64,000 nt of DNA from an uncultured Tolumonas sp. (GTDB lineage: Bacteria; Pseudomonadota; Gammaproteobacteria; Enterobacterales; Aeromonadaceae): the NCBI RefSeq assembly GCF_963556105.2, contig NZ_OY829947.1, positions 25,743 through 89,742 of the forward strand, given 5' to 3'. A program made the position numbers and the translations under genes. Numbering within the stretch: the first letter of the stretch is position 1; each line of letters begins with the position of its first letter. Shown here piece by piece: positions 43,567 through 52,251 of this stretch. The notes under the pieces were generated by a model, which saw only the letters and a program-made list of their open reading frames with translations, did no database searches and was not told the DNA's origin.

Positions 43567-45284
43567 TACCTTGTTGCGTCTTTTGAAATACTGCCAACCT
43601 CATTTACGCTTGATCTGCATCGGGTTAGGGTTTTTATTCTCATCTTCCTTAGCTGAAGTGAGTGGCCCATTGCTGATTAAATATTTTATCGATACCTCAC
43701 TAGCGACTGGGCATTGGATCGCCCGTGAAATTGGCCTGTTCATCATTACCTATTTGTCACTGCAAGGGCTCGCTGCATTCAGCAGTTATAAACAAGCGTT
43801 ATTGTTTAGCCGAGTGGCGCAATACATTGTCAAAGGGCTGCGACAAGAAGCGTTCTCCGCGGCACTACGGTTACCAGCCCGCTATCTGGATAACCACCAA
43901 ACCGGCCATCTGATATCAACCATCAGTAACGATACCGAAACGCTGCTACAGCTTTATATTCAGGTGATCGGCCAATCCATTCATAAAGTCGTGTTGTTGA
44001 CTGGTATTTTAGGCGGCATGTTCTGGCTGAACTGGCAGCTGGCTTGCCTGATCTCTATCATGATCGTCATGGCGATCACAGTGATGCAGATCTACCAACG
44101 CTGTTCTATGCCCTGGTCGCGGCAAGCTCGGCAACTCACGTCTGATCTCAACCACCAGCTCAGTGAAACGCTGCAAGGCATTCCTATCATTCAATCGCTG
44201 GTGCAAGAAAAACATTTTGCCGATAAATTTGCAGCAACGAATCAGCAACAATTACAGGCCAGAAAAAAGGTACTGCAATTAAACGGACTGCTGCTGCGCC
44301 CGATGATCGACCTGCTGTATATCTTTACTATCGGTACATTGCTCAGCTGGTTTGCAATACAGGGGACTTCACAAATCGCTGTGGGCGTTATCTATGCGTT
44401 TGTGAGCTATATGGGGCGAATGATCGAGCCATTAAATGATCTCACCAACCAGCTCACGCAGATCCAACAATCCCTGATTGCTGGTGAGCGAATCTTCGCT
44501 TTATTGGATGAACCTAAGGAGCCCGTCGGCACATACCAACAGCCGGTCGGGGGCAACATCTGTTTTCAGCACGTCAACTTTCGCTATCAACCAGATGGTG
44601 AGCTGATATTGCAGGATATCAATCTGGAACTGCATAAAGGGAAAATGATGGCGCTGGTAGGCCACACCGGCAGTGGCAAATCGACTATTTTGCACCTGCT
44701 GAGCGGTATGTATCAGCCAACATCGGGCAACATCATTATAGAGCAACACCCGATTGAAGAATGGAACATCAACAGCTTACGTTCACAGCTTGGTGTTATT
44801 CAGCAAGACCCGTTTATTTTTGCCGGCTCCGTGGCTGATAATATCCGTTTTGGACGCCCGAATATCAGCGATGACGACATCACACAGGTATTAAATCATG
44901 TGCAGTGGTTTGAAAGTATTAACCACAATGAAACGGTATCAATGCAGTTACAGGAAGGGGGTAAAAATCTCTCTGCGGGCCAACGTCAGCTACTTTCTTT
45001 TGCTCGTGCATTGGTCACCCGCCCCCCCTATTCTGATCTTGGATGAAGCAACGGCTAATGTGGACTCGCAGACAGAACATCATCTACAACAAGCGATTGC
45101 CTCTATTCGGCATCAACACGCCTGGCTCATTGTAGCCCACCGCTTATCTACGATTGTCGATGCTGATGAGATATTGGTGCTACAGCATGGCAAGATTATT
45201 GAGCGAGGAAATCACAGCGGTTTACTGGCCGCCAATAAACACTATGCGACGCTGTATCAGCTACAACAATTAGCCGTAAAATAG
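43559..45284 (+). pseudogene. mdlB: ABC exporter half-transporter, MdlB type, frameshifted at a C7 run
   Basis: Partner of MdlA. From ATG 43559 the frame covers the membrane domain and ATPase through Walker A (GHTGSGKST) and the signature (LSAGQRQLLSFARALVTR), then breaks at PPYSDLG and stops at 45046. The family sequence resumes in another frame with LILDEATANVDSQTEHHL (Walker B) and VAHRLSTIVDADEILVLQHG and ends at 45284. The run of seven C at 45022-45028 explains it: six C would restore the frame (CGC CCC CCT ATT). Restored length is about 574 aa. As written, the product lacks Walker B and the D- and H-loops and should not hydrolyse ATP. A sequencing error or slippage in the C-run are both possible. 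Confidence 0.88.
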
Positions 45285-45331
45285 CTATGTTGGTTGTCGC
45301 TGTGATGTTACGTGGTTGTTAAATCGAAGAC

Positions 45332-45360
45332 AAAAAAAAAGCGCCACTCGGCGCTTTTTT
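45332..45360. terminator. Bidirectional terminator between mdlB and the cold-shock gene
   Basis: A nine-A run, then GCGCC-ACTC-GGCGC, then six T. Symmetric, serving both convergent genes. Confidence 0.92.
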
Positions 45361-45378
45361 ATCTGTCACTGTAATTAA

Positions 45379-45585
45379 TTACAGGATAGTTACGTTTTCA
45401 GCCTGTGGACCTTTCTGGCCTTGAGTCACAGTGAACTGAACACGTTGGCCTTCAGCCAGGGTTTTGAAACCGGTAGAGTTGATAGCACGGAAGTGAACAA
45501 ATACATCCGGACCTTCATCCTGCTGAATAAAACCAAAACCTTTAGCTTCGTTGAACCATTTTACTTTGCCAGTACGTACAGACAT
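45379..45585 (-). CDS. Cold-shock domain protein (CspA family)
   Basis: Nucleic-acid-binding OB-fold protein, 68 aa. The RNA-binding motifs RNP1 (KGFGFI) and RNP2 (VFVHF) are intact, and the ends match the family ([30 protein letters not shown]). It acts as an RNA chaperone. The 250-bp gap upstream probably contains a long 5' leader as in other csp genes, but I did not resolve a cold box. Whether it is cold-induced or constitutive cannot be read from the sequence. Confidence 0.95.
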   Translation of the reverse strand: MSVRTGKVKWFNEAKGFGFIQQDEGPDVFVHFRAINSTGFKTLAEGQRVQFTVTQGQKGPQAENVTIL

Positions 45586-45835
45586 AACACATTTCCTAAC
45601 ACAAAATACTTGAGCCTCTCGGCCGTTAACGCTGAAAGAGGTTTACTTAATAAGACAATATCGACTTTCTTTATGGGAAAGAAAACATTTGCCAAGTAAG
45701 CGCAGGCGCTCAATCAGTTAACTGTAATCTAAAGCATTTCATGGTGAAGTCAATTAAAAACATTAGTGAAAAAAATAATATTTCTTTTACAATTGGTTAG
45801 TATTTAATTGAGATACACCACCAAGGATAACAATC

Positions 45836-47704
45836 ATGAAAAACGGGATTTTGTATGCAGCAATTGCTGCCGCTCTTGGCGCTGGCGCATACTACGCAAT
45901 TCAACAACAGAATGCAGGCAACACAGCAGGCACATTGAACTATGTACCCGCTGACACCCTAGTGTTTATGGGCGATCTGGAGCCTGCCTCATGGAAAGAG
46001 ACAATCTCTCCCCTACAAGCTCGTTTTTCTCAACTATTTACTGGTGGTACCTCAACTTCTGTTCAGGAAATAGAGCGCCTGCAAAAAGAAATCGATGCCA
46101 AACCTGACGAATGGAATGATGGTTTACGCGTATTATTTGGCCTTTATGCTGAATATGTGACCATGCTCACTAAAGGAACAATTAATCCTCAGGATTTAGG
46201 TTTTTCCGATAAATTAGATGCTGCTTTTTATACCGTCGGTGCATTACCGGTATTACGTTTTAAATTAGAAAATGAAGCCAATTTCGACAAATTAATTGCC
46301 GCCGCAGAAACACGCACAAAAGCAAAAGCAGATACCGCAAAATTAAAAGAATTCAGTTATAAACGTTATTTCTTTAATAAAGATAAACACCCTGTTGCTT
46401 TTGCCATTGGTAAAAAAGATGGTTTCGCCATTCTGACACTGGATCTGGGCGACATGGTTCCTGCCGATGATCTGGCTATCGCGTTTGGTATCACCAAACC
46501 AGCTAAATCACTGAAACAAGCGGCAACACTTGAGCAATTGGTTCAAAGCTACGGTTTCCGTAAAAATTCACTCGGCTTCATTAACAATGAGTTACTGATC
46601 AAAACCCTCACCCGCGCAGACAGCCCATTGGCTAAACTGCTGGATAAAATCAGTGAAGGCGAAAGTAACAAGAGTCTGGCGGAATATCGCACACCAGAAT
46701 GTCAGAAAGACATCGAAAGCATTGCCAGCCTGTGGCCACGCGAAATATTTGGCTATACCAATTTAGACACCAAAGGTGATCCAATCCGTTTTGACAGTAC
46801 ATTTAAAATTGAGTCTAAAGATGCTGCCACAATGGCATCGCTGCAGAAACTGCGTGGCTTTATTCCAGACTATGGCAAAGAAGATAAATCGCTCTTCAAA
46901 GCTGCCATTGGCCTGAATGTTGATGAATTGGCACCTGTTACTACCGAGCTGTGGAATCGGGCAACTCAGGCTCAATTTACCTGCACTTCATTGAAAGATA
47001 TTCAAAACAGCCTGAAGATGACGAATCCTTCCATGCTGGCAATGGGCTCGGCAATGGTACAAGGGTTACAAGGTGCCAGCCTCGACCTGCAAGAACTGAA
47101 ACTCAAAAACAATGCGACCAAAATGCCAGCAGTAGAAAAACTCTCTTTTGTTGCTTCTGTTTCCAGTAAACAACCGCAACAATTGTGGGGAATGCTCAGT
47201 ATGGCCTCTCCTGAACTGGCCGCACAGGTTAAATTACCTGCCGATGGTCAATCAGTTGATTTGCCTGTACCACCAATTATGCAGTTACCAGGTAAAATTA
47301 AACTCGGTTTATATGGCCAGCACATTACCGTGTTTACTGGTGATCAAGGCGCGAAATTTGCTGCATCATTGGCGAAACAACCACTGACCGCTAACGGTTT
47401 TTATCAGTTAGGTCTGGATTACGGTTTACTGGCTGACATGGCACAATTTGGCCGTAACCAACTTGAACAGGCTAACAAAGCAAATGCAACAGATGCCTTG
47501 GCCACCGCTTCAGGAGCAGAAGTAACATCAGCTGCACCAGCCACTTCAGCAGCAGCAGCAACAGAAACCAACGAGCAGAAAGAAATGAAGCAAGTTGTAA
47601 CGATGTTGGATGAAATGCGTGGTGTGCGTCTGCTGACCAGCATGGATTTTGAAAAAGACGGTTTGGCTGTTAAAGGCAGTATGGAATTACCGCAGAAAAA
47701 ATAA
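45836..47704 (+). CDS. Large envelope protein of unknown function
   Basis: 622 aa, not recognised with certainty. An N-terminal hydrophobic segment (about residues 4-22, ILYAAIAAALGAGAYYAI) is a signal anchor or uncleaved signal. The long soluble region begins TLNYVPADTLVFMGDLEP, a kind of start seen in exported proteins of the DUF3352 type, though I cannot confirm the family. It has two cysteines (ECQKDI, FTCTS). A low-complexity alanine/threonine linker (about 555-580) precedes a short C-terminal domain (MRGVRLLTSMDFEKDGL). AAGGA precedes the ATG. A strong terminator follows, so it is monocistronic. Confidence 0.72.
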   Translation: MKNGILYAAIAAALGAGAYYAIQQQNAGNTAGTLNYVPADTLVFMGDLEPASWKETISPLQARFSQLFTGGTSTSVQEIERLQKEIDAKPDEWNDGLRVLFGLYAEYVTMLTKGTINPQDLGFSDKLDAAFYTVGALPVLRFKLENEANFDKLIAAAETRTKAKADTAKLKEFSYKRYFFNKDKHPVAFAIGKKDGFAILTLDLGDMVPADDLAIAFGITKPAKSLKQAATLEQLVQSYGFRKNSLGFINNELLIKTLTRADSPLAKLLDKISEGESNKSLAEYRTPECQKDIESIASLWPREIFGYTNLDTKGDPIRFDSTFKIESKDAATMASLQKLRGFIPDYGKEDKSLFKAAIGLNVDELAPVTTELWNRATQAQFTCTSLKDIQNSLKMTNPSMLAMGSAMVQGLQGASLDLQELKLKNNATKMPAVEKLSFVASVSSKQPQQLWGMLSMASPELAAQVKLPADGQSVDLPVPPIMQLPGKIKLGLYGQHITVFTGDQGAKFAASLAKQPLTANGFYQLGLDYGLLADMAQFGRNQLEQANKANATDALATASGAEVTSAAPATSAAAATETNEQKEMKQVVTMLDEMRGVRLLTSMDFEKDGLAVKGSMELPQKK

Positions 47705-47720
47705 ATAAGACTCAGATAGT

Positions 47721-47750
47721 AAAAGGCCACCGAAGAACGGTGGCCTTTTT
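47721..47750. terminator. Bidirectional terminator
   Basis: AAAAGGCCACCG pairs with CGGTGGCCTTTTT over a 5-base loop. It lies between the envelope protein gene and the convergent hrpA. Confidence 0.9.
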
Positions 47751-47769
47751 ATTGATTCATCCAAAATGG

Positions 47770-50700
47770 CTAGATTTTAATGGCCTCGATGACCTGCAGT
47801 ACGCGTTTGTCAGAAACCGGATAGGGTGTTCCCAGCACCTGAGCAAAATAAGAAATACGCAATTCCTCAATCATCCAACGCACATTACGAACTTCATCCG
47901 GGATCGGCTGACCTTTCCCTAATTTACCGACTAATTGCTGATAGGCCTGCTCGACATGTTGAACTTTCAACATGTACATCCGATCTCGGTTAGCATCGAC
48001 CGGGATTTTCTCCATGCGTCGTTCGATACCTTTCATATATCGCAATAGATCCGGCAAGCGGGCGGCGCCGGTCGCAGTAACAAAACCTTTATGAATTAAC
48101 CGTTCCAACTGCGCTTGAATGTCGGAATGTGCAAATGCGAGTTCCAGCGTCATCTTGCCTTTAAATAACTTCCGGATGCCGTGCGCGGCAGTCAAGATCT
48201 GCTCCACTTGTGCGGCGATTTTTACCACCGCCTCATTCAGTTCGCCCCGAATGACTTCTTTTTGTTGCTGGAACGCGCCGTTATCCCATGACAAACCACC
48301 ATGCTGCAGCATTAATTGATCACAGCCACAGGCGATGCAATCATCAATCAGCTCGGCAACTTTCCCAAACGGCGTGAAGTAGAGGCCCAATTTGGCTTTA
48401 TTCGGCAATTTTTCCTGCAAATATTTAATCGGTGATGGCACATTCAATAAGATTAAACGCCGTTGTCCCGCCCACATAGCAGCCTGTTGTGCGACGGGTG
48501 AATCGAATAATTGGATTGCCACCGAGTCTTTCTGATCAACCAATGCGGGATAGGCTTTAACCTCAAATCCGCCGCGTTTCTGGCTGTATAGCTGCGGCAG
48601 CGGGCCAAAGCTCCACAGCGTTAAGCCTTCCTGCTCAATATCGTCATCTGCAACCTGCGACAGTGTTTGTTGTACCTGTTCACGAAGCTGCTCTTTCAGC
48701 GCCAGCAGATCTTTGCTTTCAGCGACTCTTTTGCGTTTATCATCAATAACACGGAATGTCATTTTCAGGTGATCGGCGATTGAATTCCAATCCCAGCATT
48801 CACGTGGCACAGTCAAACCACTCATTCGCTTCAGTTGACGTTCAATCGCATCCAACAGCGGGCCTTGTTCGGGTGAAATTGATGCCATCAGGGCATCTGC
48901 ATAGTTAGGCGCTGGCACGAAATTTTTGCGCCATTGCTTTGGCAATGACTTGATCAGTGCAACCAACAACTCATGGCGCATACCGGGAATAAGCCAGTCA
49001 AACCCAACGGGCTCAACCTGATTCAGTAATGGCAACGGTATATGCACCGTGACACCATCGGCCTCTTCACCTGGTTCAAATTGATAAGTAAGACGGAATT
49101 TAAGGCGACCTTGTGCCCACTGGTTAGGGTAATCATGTTCGTTGATGTGTGAAGCGTCACCCTGCAACAACATTTCGCGTTCAAAATTGAGCAGTTCAGG
49201 TGACTCTTTACTGGCTGTTTTCCACCAACTATCAAAATGACGAGCGGAAACCACATCAGCCGGAATATGCGCATCGTAAAACAGGAATAACGTCTCATCA
49301 TCAACGAGAATATCTCGGCGGCGTGATTTTGCTTCCAGCGCTTCGACTTCGGCCAGCAACTTCCGGTTTTCAGCGAAGAAGCGATGACGAGTCTCAAAAT
49401 CGCCCTCCACCAACGCACGACGAATAAACAGTTCACGACTAATAACCGGATCGATATCACCATATTGCACTTCTCGATCAGCAACTATAGTCACGCCATA
49501 CAAGGTGACCTTCTCAGACGCTAACACCGCCCCTGCTTTTTTCGACCAGCGTGGATCACTGTAGCTACGTTTCAGCAGATGCCCAGCCAGTGGTTCGATC
49601 CATTCTGGTTGAATGCGAGCAGCTATGCGACCATACAGACGTGATGTTTCAGTAAGCTCGGCGACCATGCTCCATTTCGGTGGTTTCTTGAATAAGCCGG
49701 AACCGGGGAAAATCATAAAGCGGGCATTACGCGCACCGATATATTCCGATTTATCACCGTCTTTCATACCGATATGACTGAGCAAACCCGTTAGAATCGC
49801 GCTGTGGATGGCTTGCTCCGGCGCTGCGTCTTGGTTGATCGTCAAACTCAACTCGCGGGTGGCCTGCCGAATCTGATAATGAATATCTTGCCATTCGCGC
49901 AGTCGTAAATACGAAAGAAATTCTTTTTGGCACTGCTTACGGAACTGATTTTGACTCAGCGTCTGCTGCTGTTCCTGCACATAATTCCACAGATTGAGGA
50001 AGGCTTGGAAATCCGAGTCTTTATCTTCAAAACGACGATGTTTTTCATCCGATGCTTGCTGTTTATCCATCGGACGCTCGCGCGGATCTTGAATACTTAG
50101 CGCAGAGGTAATGATCAAAATCTCTTCGAGACAACCAAATTGCGGTGCCGCCAGCACCATACGCGCTAAACGCGGGTCTAGTGGAACCCGTGCCAGTTGA
50201 CGGCCCAGCGGCGTCAAGCGCAGTGGATGCTGACCATCAATCGAACCATTAATGGCGCCCAACTCTTCCAATAAACGTAAACCGTCTTTGATATGGCGAC
50301 TATCAGGCGCTTCCACAAACGGGAAACGGCTCATATCACCCAGACCCAGCGCGAGCATTTGTAAAATAACTGAGGCCAGATTGGTGCGTAGAATTTCCGG
50401 ATCAGTAAATTCAGGGCGGCCTAAAAAGTCTTGTTCCGAATAAAGACGAATACAGATACCCGCTGCCACACGACCACAACGCCCTTTACGCTGGTTGGCA
50501 CTGGCCTGAGAAATGGCTTCTATTGGTAAACGTTGAACTTTGGTTTTATAAGAATAGCGACTGATCCGCGCAGTACCCGGGTCAATCACATAGCGTATCC
50601 CCGGCACTGTCAGCGATGTTTCCGCCACGTTTGTTGCCAGCACAATACGCCGCCCGGCATGTTGCGAGAAAATCCGATTTTGTTCAGCATTCGATAATCG

Positions 50701-51651
50701 GGAATAAAGCGGCAAAATTTCAGTGTCGCGCAGATTTCGCTTCCGCAATGCATCGGCAGTATCTCTGATCTCTCGTTCGCCGTTCATAAAGATCAGAATG
50801 TCACCTAAACCTTCGGTACATAATTCATCGACCGCATTAAACAACCCCTGCAGCGGATCACTGTCTTCCTCATCTTGCCAAGGGCGGTAACGCACCTCTA
50901 CCGGATAGGTGCGCCCAGAAACCTCAATCACCGGCGCATTACTAAAATGGCGAGAAAAACGCTGTGGATCGATAGTGGCCGACGTAATGATCAGTTTGAG
51001 ATCGGGGCGCTTTGGCAGTAATTGCTTGAGATAACCGAGAATAAAATCGATGTTCAGACTGCGTTCGTGTGCTTCGTCGATGATCAAGGTGTCATATTGC
51101 ATCAACATCCGACCACTTTGAATTTCTGCCAGCAAAATGCCGTCGGTCATTAATTTGACGTAAGAGTTTTCATTCACCTGATCGTGAAAACGAACCTTAT
51201 AACCAACATGGGAACCCAGTTCACACTGCAACTCTTCCGCAATACGCGCAGCAACAGTACGGGCCGCCAAACGTCGGGGCTGTGTATGACCAATCATTCC
51301 CTGAACGCCACGCCCTGCTTCCATACAAATTTTAGGCAGTTGCGTTGTCTTACCTGAGCCTGTTTCACCGGCCACAATCACAACCTGATGTTTACGGATC
51401 GCCTCAGCGATATCATGTCGTTTATCGGTAACAGGCAGGTCAGGATAATGCAATTTTGGAACGTTCTGCTGACGCGACTGTGCCCGTAGTTTGGCTTTTT
51501 CCAACTCTTGGCCAATGATGGCTAAAACAGCGGTTTGTTTATTAGCAGGCAAACGCTGCACACCTTGTAAGCGGCGCAATAACTGAGCTTTATCGATGGG
51601 TAAACATTCAGACAGTTGGGTTTGCAACGAACGAAGAATTGCTTCAGACAA
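47770..51651 (-). CDS. hrpA: ATP-dependent RNA helicase HrpA
   Basis: DEAH-box helicase, 1293 aa (E. coli about 1300). Walker A GETGSGKT is at residues 95-102, DEAH at 192-195, motif III SAT follows in LKLIITSATID, and motif VI reads QRKGRCGRV. HA2 and OB domains and the long C-terminal DUF3418 region of HrpA follow. In E. coli HrpA has been linked to mRNA processing and rescue of stalled or collided ribosomes. The start is a TTG at 51651 without a strong ribosome-binding site. The N-terminal sequence aligns with E. coli from there. Confidence 0.95.
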   Translation of the reverse strand: MSEAILRSLQTQLSECLPIDKAQLLRRLQGVQRLPANKQTAVLAIIGQELEKAKLRAQSRQQNVPKLHYPDLPVTDKRHDIAEAIRKHQVVIVAGETGSGKTTQLPKICMEAGRGVQGMIGHTQPRRLAARTVAARIAEELQCELGSHVGYKVRFHDQVNENSYVKLMTDGILLAEIQSGRMLMQYDTLIIDEAHERSLNIDFILGYLKQLLPKRPDLKLIITSATIDPQRFSRHFSNAPVIEVSGRTYPVEVRYRPWQDEEDSDPLQGLFNAVDELCTEGLGDILIFMNGEREIRDTADALRKRNLRDTEILPLYSRLSNAEQNRIFSQHAGRRIVLATNVAETSLTVPGIRYVIDPGTARISRYSYKTKVQRLPIEAISQASANQRKGRCGRVAAGICIRLYSEQDFLGRPEFTDPEILRTNLASVILQMLALGLGDMSRFPFVEAPDSRHIKDGLRLLEELGAINGSIDGQHPLRLTPLGRQLARVPLDPRLARMVLAAPQFGCLEEILIITSALSIQDPRERPMDKQQASDEKHRRFEDKDSDFQAFLNLWNYVQEQQQTLSQNQFRKQCQKEFLSYLRLREWQDIHYQIRQATRELSLTINQDAAPEQAIHSAILTGLLSHIGMKDGDKSEYIGARNARFMIFPGSGLFKKPPKWSMVAELTETSRLYGRIAARIQPEWIEPLAGHLLKRSYSDPRWSKKAGAVLASEKVTLYGVTIVADREVQYGDIDPVISRELFIRRALVEGDFETRHRFFAENRKLLAEVEALEAKSRRRDILVDDETLFLFYDAHIPADVVSARHFDSWWKTASKESPELLNFEREMLLQGDASHINEHDYPNQWAQGRLKFRLTYQFEPGEEADGVTVHIPLPLLNQVEPVGFDWLIPGMRHELLVALIKSLPKQWRKNFVPAPNYADALMASISPEQGPLLDAIERQLKRMSGLTVPRECWDWNSIADHLKMTFRVIDDKRKRVAESKDLLALKEQLREQVQQTLSQVADDDIEQEGLTLWSFGPLPQLYSQKRGGFEVKAYPALVDQKDSVAIQLFDSPVAQQAAMWAGQRRLILLNVPSPIKYLQEKLPNKAKLGLYFTPFGKVAELIDDCIACGCDQLMLQHGGLSWDNGAFQQQKEVIRGELNEAVVKIAAQVEQILTAAHGIRKLFKGKMTLELAFAHSDIQAQLERLIHKGFVTATGAARLPDLLRYMKGIERRMEKIPVDANRDRMYMLKVQHVEQAYQQLVGKLGKGQPIPDEVRNVRWMIEELRISYFAQVLGTPYPVSDKRVLQVIEAIKI

Positions 51652-51775
51652 AACGAGGCTCCAGATCGGTTAACACAAACAGGCGGATAAGCACTGCGTG
51701 GTTTTATTCCTGCGAATGCTAACAGGTCAGAACCGATCCAGAAATAGAAGAAACTGATATTCGCGATTTGTTTTT

Positions 51776-52192
51776 CTAAGTAATGCTATTCAGTATTTCG
51801 CTGATACAACTCAGCATCTTAGTTTGATCAAACGGTTTCGTAATAAAGGCTTTGGCACCCAATTCAATCGCTTGTGCCCGCAAACTGTCATCATGTAACG
51901 CAGTGAGAAAAATAACTGGGGGTAACCGCTCAGCAAACTCATTTTGCAACTCGACAAACAAGCTGATGCCATCCTTCTGTGGCATGCTTAAATCAAGGAT
52001 CAGCAAATTGATATCAACACTATTTAACCATTCAGAAACACGGAACGGATCACTTTCAAGATAGACATTCTGATAGCCGCCTCCATTTAAAAATGCTTTC
52101 GCTAAACGCAAATTAGTTTGGATATCATCCACAACCAGAATGTGTTCCAAACAATTCTGCCCTGTTGTTCCTTTCGTTTCATATAGTGTCAT
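51776..52192 (-). CDS. Single-domain response regulator
   Basis: Stand-alone receiver domain, 138 aa. The acidic pocket is in HILVVDDIQTN, the phosphoacceptor is Asp67 in LLILDLSMPQKDG, the conserved threonine is in VIFLTALHDD and the lysine is in AFITKPFD. It has no output domain, so it must act through partner proteins. It is downstream of the hybrid kinase on the same strand after 59 bp, and it is probably co-transcribed and phosphorylated by it. Confidence 0.9.
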   Translation of the reverse strand: MTLYETKGTTGQNCLEHILVVDDIQTNLRLAKAFLNGGGYQNVYLESDPFRVSEWLNSVDINLLILDLSMPQKDGISLFVELQNEFAERLPPVIFLTALHDDSLRAQAIELGAKAFITKPFDQTKMLSCISEILNSIT

Positions 52193-52251
52193 AATGGCTC
52201 AAACTGCTCTCCATCCAATCATGCATTAATAATACATCAGTTAACGCTTAC

